A DNA stretch of 64,000 nucleotides. Source: Halalkalicoccus paucihalophilus. GTDB taxonomy: Archaea; Halobacteriota; Halobacteria; Halobacteriales; Halalkalicoccaceae. Where the stretch lies: assembly GCF_001593955.1 (NCBI RefSeq), contig NZ_LTAZ01000005.1, forward strand, positions 458,001 to 522,000, read 5' to 3'. A model generated the notes under the pieces. It made no database searches. It had not been told where the DNA came from and was given only the letters and a program-made list of their open reading frames with translations. The first letter of the stretch is position 1; every line of letters begins with the position of its first letter. Positions 50,714-58,477 of this stretch are shown in pieces. Made by a program: the position numbers and the translations under genes.

Positions 50714-51633
50714 AATATCATCGGCAGGTCGCGTTCGATCTCCGCGCGCCGGGGTTCGAGCCACTCCGGTAGCTGGAGCTCCTCGCCCAGTGACGCCTCG
50801 GGTTCGTCGACTGTGAACCCGGGCCCGTCGGTTGCGATCTCGAAGAGTACGTCGCCGGGTTCCCTGAAGTAGATCGACTCGAAGTACGTCCGATCGAGCA
50901 CCGGGGTGACATCGAGGCCGCGCTCCGTGAGGGCCTCGCGCCACTCCTTCTGTGAGGCCCCGTCCTCGGTTCGGAACGCGACGTGGTGGACGCTTCCGAC
51001 GCCGATCCGCCCGCACCGTAGGTCGGGACGACACCGGACGTCGATGATCGATCCGGCGTCGCCGTTCGTCTCGTACCGGAACCGATCGCGTTCCTCACCC
51101 ACAGGATCGTAGCCCATCGTTTCGAGCAGGTCCGTCGTCCGTTCGTAGCCCTCGACACCGAGGGTCACGCCGTACAGCCCGCGGATCGCGTCCTCGGAAT
51201 CGACCGGTCCCTCGGACCACGGGTCCGGCCCGTCCTCGGCGTCGGCCGCGACGAGTTCGAGACGCAGCGCGTCGGGGCCGTGAAAGCGGAGGAGTCGGTC
51301 GTCGAAGCGCTCGAGCTCCTCGGCGTCGATCCCTCGGCGTTCGAGGCGGTCGGCCCAGTACCCGAGGGAGTCGGACGGAACGGCGAAGGCGATCGACTCG
51401 ACCTGTCCGCTGCCGAGGCGTCCCTGCGGGGCGTCGGGCCACGCGAAAAACGTCACCAGCGTGCCGGGCCGTCCGATCTCGTCGCCGTAATAGAGGTGAT
51501 AGCTGTCGGGGTCATCGAAGTTGACCGTCCGCTTGACCAGACGCAGACCGAGCAAATCGGCGTAGAAGGCGATGTTCTGTCCTGCGGTGTCACAGATCGC
51601 CGTGACGTGATGAATGCCACGTATGGTTGCCAT
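50704..51633 (-). CDS. Ring-cleaving dioxygenase-like protein (VOC family)
   Basis: 309 residues with two vicinal oxygen chelate domains. Metal ligands expected in this family appear as His8/His9 in IRGIHHVTAI, His in GVGSVHHVAFR and Glu in DVLFEIATDGPGF. Similar proteins are annotated as ring-cleaving or hydroquinone dioxygenases (MhqO/PcpA-like). Its 3' end overlaps the aminotransferase gene in a convergent pair. Substrate unknown; aromatic degradation genes are not nearby. Confidence 0.87.
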   Translation of the reverse strand: MATIRGIHHVTAICDTAGQNIAFYADLLGLRLVKRTVNFDDPDSYHLYYGDEIGRPGTLVTFFAWPDAPQGRLGSGQVESIAFAVPSDSLGYWADRLERRGIDAEELERFDDRLLRFHGPDALRLELVAADAEDGPDPWSEGPVDSEDAIRGLYGVTLGVEGYERTTDLLETMGYDPVGEERDRFRYETNGDAGSIIDVRCRPDLRCGRIGVGSVHHVAFRTEDGASQKEWREALTERGLDVTPVLDRTYFESIYFREPGDVLFEIATDGPGFTVDEPEASLGEELQLPEWLEPRRAEIERDLPMIFYR

Positions 51634-51669
51634 ACCAACAGGACGACGGCCGTCACTATAGCTGTAGGG

Positions 51670-52209
51670 CTACGAGAGGCGCGCGGCGATGTCGGCCTCG
51701 GTGATTATCCCGATCGTCTCGCCGGCCTCGGTCACCATCACCGCCTTGTAGTGATCGAGCAGGTTTCCGATCTCGTCGGAGGTCGCCTCCCGCGAGACGG
51801 TCGGAAAGCTCTCGGCCATATGTTCGACGACCGGTTCGTCGCGGGCTTCGGCGTCGAGGTGGACGAGATCGCTCTGGCTGATGCTTCCGACAGGGATCCC
51901 GTTCTGGAGCACTGGAAGCTGCGAGTAGGCCTCCTCGTCCATTTTCCGGACCGCCTCCTGGATCGCGTCGTCGGGGCCGACATGGATCACCTCGGTGTTC
52001 ATCAGATCGTCCGCCCGGACGATCCCACCCTCCGCCTCGTCGAGCGCCTCGACGATCCGCCGGAGTGTCGAGAGCCGCGGATCGACGTCCCCGCCCTCGA
52101 TCCGGGCGATCAACGGCTGGGAGACGCCCGCGCGTTCGGCGAGCGAACTCTGGGTCAGATCCAACTCGATTCGGCGCTCACGCAGGTCCTGCGGGGTGGG
52201 AAGGTTCAT
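51670..52209 (-). CDS. XRE-family HTH regulator with two CBS domains
   Basis: 179 residues. An XRE-type helix-turn-helix (about 8-60: DLTQSSLAERAGVSQPLIAR and GDVDPRLSTLRRIVEAL) is joined to a CBS pair (about 68-178: LMNTEVIHVGPDDAIQEAV and VMVTEAGETIGIITEADI). It is a likely transcription factor responding to adenine nucleotides or another CBS ligand. ATG at 52209 lies about 26 bases from a TATA element, indicating a leaderless transcript. Confidence 0.92.
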   Translation of the reverse strand: MNLPTPQDLRERRIELDLTQSSLAERAGVSQPLIARIEGGDVDPRLSTLRRIVEALDEAEGGIVRADDLMNTEVIHVGPDDAIQEAVRKMDEEAYSQLPVLQNGIPVGSISQSDLVHLDAEARDEPVVEHMAESFPTVSREATSDEIGNLLDHYKAVMVTEAGETIGIITEADIAARLS

Positions 52210-52230
52210 ATCCGGACATAACTACGGGTT

Positions 52231-52240
52231 ATTATAAAAG
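52231..52240 (-). promoter_or_regulatory. TATA element of the XRE-CBS gene
   Basis: CTTTTATAAT on the minus strand, centred about 26 bases upstream of the 52209 ATG. Strong AT-rich match, predicting transcription starting at or very near the start codon. Confidence 0.7.
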
Positions 52241-52251
52241 GTTCGGGAGCG

Positions 52252-52602
52252 CTACTCGTCCTCCTCGATCTCGAAGGTCTCGATCACCGACAGGGGAACG
52301 TCACGCAGCGCGCCGCCGACCTCGCTTTTGGCGATGCGCTGGGCGTGTTCCTCGCCCTCGGCGTTGAACACCTTCATCTCCAGTACGAGGCCGACGAGCG
52401 CGGTGTCCGCGGCGATGTACGCCGAGTCGAAGGGTTCACCACAGGCCGGACAGCCGGTCGCCCCGACTTCGACCTCGACGTAGTCCATGTCCTGTTGGTT
52501 CAGGCGCTTTCCGGCCTCGCTGACCGCGACGCCGATCGCGTCGTCGATCTTCTCGACATCCCGAACCAGCCATGCGGCTTCCATCGCAACGAGATAGTTC
52601 AT
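52252..52602 (-). CDS. UPF0212 (DUF555) family protein
   Basis: 116 residues of a conserved archaeal family of unknown function. The start [20 protein letters not shown], the zinc-like knuckle [19 protein letters not shown] and the end [20 protein letters not shown] fit the family. Start at 52602 is the common one; the frame upstream to 52671 is not supported. It is 42 bp upstream of the XRE-CBS gene on the same strand, and that gene's promoter begins inside this gap. Confidence 0.92.
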   Translation of the reverse strand: MNYLVAMEAAWLVRDVEKIDDAIGVAVSEAGKRLNQQDMDYVEVEVGATGCPACGEPFDSAYIAADTALVGLVLEMKVFNAEGEEHAQRIAKSEVGGALRDVPLSVIETFEIEEDE

Positions 52603-52868
52603 ACCACCACTGGCTCCTCCGCGGGGGAGTGCGTTGCGATTCGGCGCGCACGTCATGGCGATTCTCCCCATACGTTATGCGAATCTCGCCAATCGCTCAC
52701 GTCGAACCATTCAAAAATTTGATGTTTTAGTGGCGTTTCGTCGACCAACCGACGACACGATCGGAAACCAAGAGACGGCGACGGATCGCTATTGTATTGG
52801 ACAGATCATTATATTCTTTTTGGGCAACAAGATTTATGTAGGGTGTGGTGGTGAGCGACAGGTATCGA

Positions 52869-53045
52869 ATGATTCCCCGGCTGTACCACGCTGCCCTGTT
52901 CGCCCTGTACCAAACCACTGTCGCCGTCGGGTTGTGCATGCTCCCGCTGGCGGTGGCGATGAAACAAGTCGGCCTCACCCTCCCGGTCCATCGACTCATC
53001 ACGAGCGCGGAGCGGGTCTACGAAACACACGCGCCCGCGGAGTAA
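52869..53045 (+). CDS. Short membrane-anchored haloarchaeal protein upstream of psmB
   Basis: 58 residues with one hydrophobic helix (about 5-32: LYHAALFALYQTTVAVGLCM and PLAVAM) and a short C-terminal charged region. ATG at 52869 is chosen; GTG at 52851 or 52845 would add six or eight residues. A TATA-like TTTATG near 52833-52838 supports transcription beginning near the ATG. It lies just before psmB on the same strand. Function unknown; small proteins of this kind recur in haloarchaea. Confidence 0.65.
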   Translation: MIPRLYHAALFALYQTTVAVGLCMLPLAVAMKQVGLTLPVHRLITSAERVYETHAPAE

Positions 53046-53063
53046 TCGACCGGAACGAGTGGG

Positions 53064-53069
53064 TTTATC
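53064..53069 (+). promoter_or_regulatory. TATA element of psmB
   Basis: TTTATC centred 27-28 bases upstream of the psmB ATG, predicting a leaderless transcript. Confidence 0.6.
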
Positions 53070-53093
53070 ACTCTACGGGAGTAACGTCCGGTA

Positions 53094-53837
53094 ATGCGAA
53101 CACCGGACAACCTAGAGCTTTCGGAGTCGCTCGCGTCGAGCCCCGGCCAGGCCAACCCCTACGAGCCCGAACTCGGGTCGCTGCCCGAGGCCGAACTCCC
53201 CGAGGGAGCCGACGCCGCCGAACTCAAGACCGGGACGACGACCGTCGGCCTCCGTGCGGAGGACGGCGTCGTACTGGCGACCGACATGCGTGCGAGCCTC
53301 GGCAACATGGTATCGAGCAAAACGGTCCAGAAAGTCGAGGACGTCCACCCGACGGGCGCGCTCACCATCGCCGGGTCGGTCTCGGCCGCCCAGTCGCTGA
53401 TCCGGACCCTGCGAGCGGAGGTCAACCTCTACGACGCCCGTCAGGGCGAGGACATGAGCATGACCGCGCTGTCGACGCTCACCAGTAACCTGCTTCGCAG
53501 CGGCGGCTTTTTCATCGTCGTTCCCGTGCTGGGCGGCGTCGACGACGAAGGCCCCCACATCTACAGCATGGACGCGCTCGGCGGCACCACCGAGGAGACG
53601 TACGCCGTTTCGGGCTCCGGCTCGCAGTTCGCGCTGGGCGTGCTCGAACAGCACTACGAGGAAGGAATGAGCGTCGAGGAGGCCCGCGACGTCGCCATCA
53701 GAAGCGTCGGTAGTGCCGTCGAACGCGACACCGCGAGCGGCAACGGCCTCAACATCGCCACCGTCACCGAGGAGGGCGTCGACATCGAGCGCTTCCAGGA
53801 CTTCGAGGGCATCGACGACATCCGTAGCGGCCGGTAA
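53094..53837 (+). CDS. psmB: Proteasome beta subunit
   Basis: 247 residues, the catalytic subunit of the 20S core. A propeptide of about 47 residues ends in LKTG, with the N-terminal Thr nucleophile Thr48 in KTGTTTVGLRAEDGV. Other hallmarks: ATDMRASLGNMVSSKTVQKV (Lys and Asp of the active site), GSVSAAQSLI and SGSGSQFALGVLEQHYEE. It works with the alpha subunit ring (gene not here) and PAN. It stops directly against the convergent next gene with no bases between. Confidence 0.95.
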   Translation: MRTPDNLELSESLASSPGQANPYEPELGSLPEAELPEGADAAELKTGTTTVGLRAEDGVVLATDMRASLGNMVSSKTVQKVEDVHPTGALTIAGSVSAAQSLIRTLRAEVNLYDARQGEDMSMTALSTLTSNLLRSGGFFIVVPVLGGVDDEGPHIYSMDALGGTTEETYAVSGSGSQFALGVLEQHYEEGMSVEEARDVAIRSVGSAVERDTASGNGLNIATVTEEGVDIERFQDFEGIDDIRSGR

Positions 53838-55358
53838 TCAGCGGTCGTCGATCCAGTCGGCGAAACTGCCCTCCAACAGCGTTTCTTTCTGCCGGTCGAT
53901 GTACTCGCGTTGAGCCGTGTGGATGGCCGTCTCGAGCGAGTCGCCCGCGTCGACGAGGTCGCTCACCCGCTCGTGGCGCAACTCGGCGGGCGAGTAGCCG
54001 TGTCGGGCACGGTGGCGAAGCGGCCAGAGGTAGGTCTCGACCTCCTGATCGGAGAGCCCCCGGAGTTTCAGCCCGTCGCGGGCGTGATCGAACAGATCGG
54101 TGAAAAGCGCCTCGCTTTCGACTACCGTTTCGCCGCCGCCGGTGATCCACGAGAGGCTTGCGCCGAGACCGTCGCGCATCGCACAGTAGAAGTTCTCGCG
54201 GGCGTCGGCCCAGTCGAGGCCGATCACGGGGTGGTCCCGGCGGGGAAGGCTCTCCAAGAGCCCGGCGAACATCGCGAGAAACGCCACCGAGTCCCGGACA
54301 GTCGGTTGAGAGCCGATGGGGCGGAACTCGATGCGGGCGTTGGCCGCCGAACGCGTCGCCCCGCCGAAAACCGGACGCACCCACCGCCAGTAGGTGCCGT
54401 GTTTCATGCGGAAATGGGCGAACTCGTCGTCGAACCGATCGGAGGTCTCGACGGGCATCGGGACGATGGTGTCGTCGGCGACGACCCGGTCGACGGCCTC
54501 CTCGACGCTCGAGAGGTCGTGGGGAAAGCGCACCTTTCCGGGCGTCCGCTCGTTGAGGACGCTCTCGAAGACCGCGATCCGGTGGGCCATCCACGCGTCG
54601 TCGAGGATCCGCTCGTCCGAACAGTCGTCGTAGAGATCGGGCGGGAAAAACGGCGAGTTCGCCCCGAGCGCGAGCAACGGCCCGGCGATCCGCAGCGCGT
54701 AGTTGAAGTACGCGGGCAGGTCGGCGGCGTGGGCCACTTGGTAGTGGGGCTGGATCGACGTGATGAGGCTTTCCGGCATCACCGTGGCCGAATCGAGCGT
54801 GACGTTGGGCGCTCTGAGGGACATCCCCGCGGTGGTCTCGCCCTCGGCGTTGGCCATCGCGTGATACCTGACAGAGTCGCTCATGTTGGTCGCGATCCGA
54901 ATCCCGCCATCGGTGACGTGATCGGTGAGATACTCGCGGGCCCCCTCGCCCTCGGGCGGGATCGTCCACATCCCGTCGCTGACGAGCGTGATCCCCTCGG
55001 GACGGACACAATCGAGGGCGGTCGTCAGGCGGGCTTTGATCTCGGCTTCCTGAGCGCGCAGGCCGTGGGCGTTCAGCGGCTGGGGGCTCGTCGACATCTC
55101 GGCGTTGTGCAGGCCCAGTTCCTTCTCGAAGCCGATGTACTCGAGCATTCGTCGGGGGACCCGCCGCAGAGCGCTCGTCTCGCCGTCGACGGCGTAGAAC
55201 TCGTACTCGAAGCCGACGATCGCCTGCGGGTTGTCGAACACACCGTCCGAAAGCCCCTCGATGAGCACGTCGGCCTCCTCGGCGGCGCGACGCTGGAACG
55301 TCTCCGAGTCGATACTCAGAGCGTCCTGTACCGCCGTCGCGAGCGTGGATTCGGTCAT
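53838..55358 (-). CDS. Glutamate-cysteine ligase-like (GCS2 family) protein
   Basis: 506 residues of the carboxylate-amine/GCS2-type ligases. The metal/substrate region appears as GFEYEFYAVDGETSALRR (GxExE) near the N-terminus and RIEFRPIGSQPTVRDSV in the middle. Haloarchaea use gamma-glutamylcysteine as thiol, and a distinct GshA has been described, so this longer protein may act on another amino acid or amine. A helical C-terminal extension follows residue 400. It converges with psmB. Confidence 0.8.
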   Translation of the reverse strand: MTESTLATAVQDALSIDSETFQRRAAEEADVLIEGLSDGVFDNPQAIVGFEYEFYAVDGETSALRRVPRRMLEYIGFEKELGLHNAEMSTSPQPLNAHGLRAQEAEIKARLTTALDCVRPEGITLVSDGMWTIPPEGEGAREYLTDHVTDGGIRIATNMSDSVRYHAMANAEGETTAGMSLRAPNVTLDSATVMPESLITSIQPHYQVAHAADLPAYFNYALRIAGPLLALGANSPFFPPDLYDDCSDERILDDAWMAHRIAVFESVLNERTPGKVRFPHDLSSVEEAVDRVVADDTIVPMPVETSDRFDDEFAHFRMKHGTYWRWVRPVFGGATRSAANARIEFRPIGSQPTVRDSVAFLAMFAGLLESLPRRDHPVIGLDWADARENFYCAMRDGLGASLSWITGGGETVVESEALFTDLFDHARDGLKLRGLSDQEVETYLWPLRHRARHGYSPAELRHERVSDLVDAGDSLETAIHTAQREYIDRQKETLLEGSFADWIDDR

Positions 55359-55480
55359 TGCACAGGGATCGGCCGCCGATCACCTTGAAAGTAGGAGTGT
55401 TCGGTTCGTCATCCGACGGGTTCCCTGGCCCGTCCCGCCTACCGGTGAGTTAATGCGACCGGCAGCCATCGTGAAACGAC

Positions 55481-56650
55481 ATGGAGTACGACAGGGAGAC
55501 GGGCCGACGGCTCGGGCTGGGGCTGATCGTCTTCGGGCTGTTTCTCGTCGCTGCCTACGTGGTCCGGGCGTTCATCGCCGTCGTCGTCTTCGCGCTCTTC
55601 CTGTACTACTCGGTCCGCCCGATCCACCGCTTTCTGCGCCGGTTCGGGATCCCCCAGCGACTGCGCGCGCTTCTTGCGATCACCCTGTTCGGGGTCCCGT
55701 TTCTGATCCTGTTGGTCTACACCATCGGGATCGTCGTCATCGAAACCCAGACCCTCATCGAGGCCTACGACGTGCAAGACCAAGTGCTCGGTCGGGGGTT
55801 GGAGGCGTTCGATATCGCCGCGCTCGATCTCGACGCCCTGCAGGAGGCGCTCACCAGCGCCAGCGCACAGAGTTCGATCCTCGCTGCGCTCTTCAGTCTC
55901 TCGGGTGCACTGAGCGTCGTCGGCAATGCGTTCGTCCAGTTCATGATCCTCGTCGTCCTCACCTACTACATGCTCGTCGACGGCCCACGACTGCGCGCGT
56001 GGATCCTCGCGAACTTCGACGACACGGGGATCATCCGGCGATACGTCGAGGAGGTCGATCCCGAACTCTCGATGACGCTCTTCGGTAACATCGTCAACGT
56101 GTTCGTCACCGCCATCATGGGCGTCATCGTCTTTTTCACGTACAACTTCTTCGCACCCGAGCCCGCACAGCTACCGTTTCCCGGGCTGCTCGCCGCACTC
56201 GCCGGTATCGGCAGCCTGATACCCGTCGTCGGGATTAAACTCGTCTACATTCCCGTCGGAATCGGCCTCGCGGCGGCGGTCGTCGCGGCCGGGCAGACCG
56301 CGCTGTTGCTCTACGTCGGGGTCTTCTTCGTCGTTGCAGGGGTCTTCGTCGATTTCATCCCCGACTTCTTCATCCGCGCGCTCATCAGCGGCGACAACAC
56401 CCATACCGGGATGTTGCTCCTCAGCTACATCGTTGGCCCCACCGTCTTCGGCTTCTACGGGCTGTTCTTGCTCCCGATACTGCTGATCCTCTTCATCAAC
56501 GCGACGTATATCCTGTTGCCGTACGTCCTCTGGGGCGAGGACACTCCCGCCCAGCAGACCCGACTCGAGGACTTCGGCGGACCCGAACGGGAGGCGCCGC
56601 CGGTCGCCACCGCGGAGAAGCCGGACACTACGCCGATGGTCGAGGACTAA
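55481..56650 (+). CDS. AI-2E family transporter
   Basis: 389 residues with eight or more helices (about 11-45, 60-85, 140-165, 200-225, 230-290 and others). Family features: YYMLVDGPRLRAWILANFDD and NVFVTAIMGVIVFFTYNFFA, with GIGSLIPVVGIKLVYIPVGI and the C-terminal TVFGFYGLFLLPILLILFIN. Members export small molecules such as AI-2 or act as ion/proton transporters; the substrate is unknown. The C-terminal 35 residues are hydrophilic. Converges with the amphi-Trp gene (4 bp overlap). Confidence 0.9.
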   Translation: MEYDRETGRRLGLGLIVFGLFLVAAYVVRAFIAVVVFALFLYYSVRPIHRFLRRFGIPQRLRALLAITLFGVPFLILLVYTIGIVVIETQTLIEAYDVQDQVLGRGLEAFDIAALDLDALQEALTSASAQSSILAALFSLSGALSVVGNAFVQFMILVVLTYYMLVDGPRLRAWILANFDDTGIIRRYVEEVDPELSMTLFGNIVNVFVTAIMGVIVFFTYNFFAPEPAQLPFPGLLAALAGIGSLIPVVGIKLVYIPVGIGLAAAVVAAGQTALLLYVGVFFVVAGVFVDFIPDFFIRALISGDNTHTGMLLLSYIVGPTVFGFYGLFLLPILLILFINATYILLPYVLWGEDTPAQQTRLEDFGGPEREAPPVATAEKPDTTPMVED

Positions 56651-56928
56651 CGCGGCTTCCAGTCCAGCGTCAGGGTGACGGTCTCCCGGTCGCCCCGGAG
56701 GATCGAGGACCCCTCGCGGACGCCGATCTCGTAGCCGATCTCCTCGGGCGGGTCGAGACGGACCCGTTTGTTGCCGACCGGGACCTCGATCCCGCCGTCG
56801 ACCTCTCCCTCGACGTCGTCGGTATCTCCGTCCTCGTCTGCGGGATCCAACTCGTCGGCGAGCCGTCTGAGCTGTGTCGCGACGTCGGCTCGGCTCATGC
56901 GCGCTTCGTGTAGGGTCTTTTCGGCCAT
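56647..56928 (-). CDS. Amphi-Trp domain-containing protein
   Basis: 93 residues with the family pattern: MAEKTLHEARMSRADVATQL at the start, IEVPVGNKRVRLDPPEEIGY in the middle and ETVTLTLDWKPR at the end, the final Trp giving the name. Amphi-Trp proteins occur widely in haloarchaea; a function is not established. Its 3' end overlaps the convergent AI-2E gene by 4 bp. It is the intact counterpart of the remnant near 9.7 kb. A TATA-like TTTATC sits about 25 bases before the start. Confidence 0.88.
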   Translation of the reverse strand: MAEKTLHEARMSRADVATQLRRLADELDPADEDGDTDDVEGEVDGGIEVPVGNKRVRLDPPEEIGYEIGVREGSSILRGDRETVTLTLDWKPR

Positions 56929-57142
56929 ACCCGAACTGGGGCCACCGAACCGATAAATCTAGGGCGGGGATCGAAGCCCGGACCCACCCCAGCCGACAAT
57001 CACCGCCACCAAAGTACAGCGAGTTCGCCGCCCGTGTCCGCGGGATCGAGTCCACGGCGCCAGAAGACCGCTTCGCTGGCGGATGTCCGGCGGTTCGTCG
57101 GCGACCAGCCGTGAGTCGACGGCACCATCTCGACCCGCCGTG

Positions 57143-57319
57143 TCACTCCGCGTGTTGGGGGTACCGCTCCTCCATGACGAACGCGTCCTCGCCGCACGCG
57201 CCACAGCGGGCGGGTGGCTCGTATCGGTGATCGCCGTCGGCGTGTTCGACGACGCCGACGCTCACGACCAAGCAGTTCGTACAGACGTATCGCTCGGGTA
57301 TCTCGGGAGAGTGTGCCAT
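57143..57319 (-). CDS. Small zinc-ribbon protein
   Basis: 58 residues with knuckles YVCTNCLVVSVG and ARCGACGEDAFV (two Cys-x2-Cys). Start at 57319 (MAHSPEIPERYVC); the frame to 57352 is not needed. Likely a zinc microprotein; function unknown. It is separated by 66 bp from the top6A stop on the same strand. Confidence 0.8.
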   Translation of the reverse strand: MAHSPEIPERYVCTNCLVVSVGVVEHADGDHRYEPPARCGACGEDAFVMEERYPQHAE

Positions 57320-57385
57320 GCGACGGTATACGGGGGAACCGGGCTTAGTCACCGGTGATAATTTTCTGATATATCGGGCCCGCCG

Positions 57386-58477
57386 CTACAGGACGCCCAT
57401 CTCGCCGAGCCGTTCGGGGAGGTAGGTGTCGGTGACGAAGTCCAGGCCGCGCGAGGCGAGCGCCTGCTGTTCTGCCTTCTTCCCGATCTCCAACTGGAGT
57501 TCGATCTGTTCTTCCCAGTAGTCCGTCTGGAATCGCGGGTCTTCGAGTTCGTTCTCGAGGGCGTTGATGTCCGAGTCAGAGAGGGGATCGGTCGGCAAGT
57601 CGTACTCGACGATATCCGTGGGCTGGATCCCGATGAACTCGGCCTGTGGCGTCGCCAGATACTCCGAGAGGTGCGCGGACTTGATCGAACCGTACGCCAC
57701 CGAGCCGTAGATCCGGTAGGACCACGGGTCGCCGTCGGTGAACACGGTGACGGGCAGGTCGAGTTCGTCGTGGAGACGCTTGGTGATCCGACGGGTCGCA
57801 CGCGCCGGTTGACCCTTCAAATGGACGACGATGACGTTGTACGCCTCGTCGAAGCCGTTTTCGACGAGACGGTCGCGCATCCCACCCGTCTCGACACAGA
57901 GGACGAACTCCGCGTCGTGATCGAGGAAATCGATCGTGTCGGGGTTGTTCGGGATCTGATAGCCACCCTCGCCGACGTCCTCCTGACAGTGGATCACCCG
58001 CTCGCCCCGACGGGTCTGTTCTCGCAGTTCGAGCGGACCCATCAGGGTCGCGCCCGATTCCTCGGGGCGCATGTGGAAGTCCTCGCGGGTGACCGACGAG
58101 ACGATCTCCAAGTCCTCGATCAGCTGGTTGGACTCGTCCTGATCGGAAAACTGGGCCTCCTCGTTGTCCCAGCTTTCGGAAAGGTAGTAGAGTTCACGCA
58201 GCGTCGAGGAGCGGTCCTCGCCCAGTTGGTCGGCGAGGAAGTCGATCGTGTAGATCGCCTTCAGCAGTTTTCGTGCCCCCCGAACCGAGTTCGCAGACCG
58301 GGTGCTCGTCCGATCGCCGTAGACCCATACTTGACTACTCTCGTCGTACTCGATGTTGCTTTTCGTCCGCGTGGGGAGCGTCATCTCGGGGATGTCGCCC
58401 TCGGCGAACTGGTCGTAGAACTCCGCGGCGAGTTCGATCAACTGCTCGCGTGCGTCGTGTGGTGTGTCCGTGCTCAT
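57386..58477 (-). CDS. top6A: DNA topoisomerase VI subunit A (Spo11-like)
   Basis: 363 residues. The catalytic 5Y-CAP domain has Tyr97/Tyr98 in [11 protein letters not shown]; Tyr98 is the probable nucleophile by analogy with Spo11. The Toprim domain appears as [20 protein letters not shown] and [20 protein letters not shown]. The N-terminus includes acidic [16 protein letters not shown]. Topoisomerase VI relaxes positive and negative supercoils with ATP. Start at 58477 overlaps top6B by 4 bp (ATGA); the 406-residue frame to 58606 is inside top6B. Confidence 0.95.
   Translation of the reverse strand: MSTDTPHDAREQLIELAAEFYDQFAEGDIPEMTLPTRTKSNIEYDESSQVWVYGDRTSTRSANSVRGARKLLKAIYTIDFLADQLGEDRSSTLRELYYLSESWDNEEAQFSDQDESNQLIEDLEIVSSVTREDFHMRPEESGATLMGPLELREQTRRGERVIHCQEDVGEGGYQIPNNPDTIDFLDHDAEFVLCVETGGMRDRLVENGFDEAYNVIVVHLKGQPARATRRITKRLHDELDLPVTVFTDGDPWSYRIYGSVAYGSIKSAHLSEYLATPQAEFIGIQPTDIVEYDLPTDPLSDSDINALENELEDPRFQTDYWEEQIELQLEIGKKAEQQALASRGLDFVTDTYLPERLGEMGVL

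Noticed and set aside
56935..57010. T-arm-like sequence GGGCTTCGATCCCC suggesting a tRNA
   Set aside because: No matching acceptor stem, D-arm or anticodon arm could be drawn from the flanks on either strand.
56929..57142. Possible small gene in the 214-bp gap between the amphi-Trp and zinc-ribbon genes
   Set aside because: Only the amphi-Trp promoter can be supported there. The short frames have no protein-like composition.
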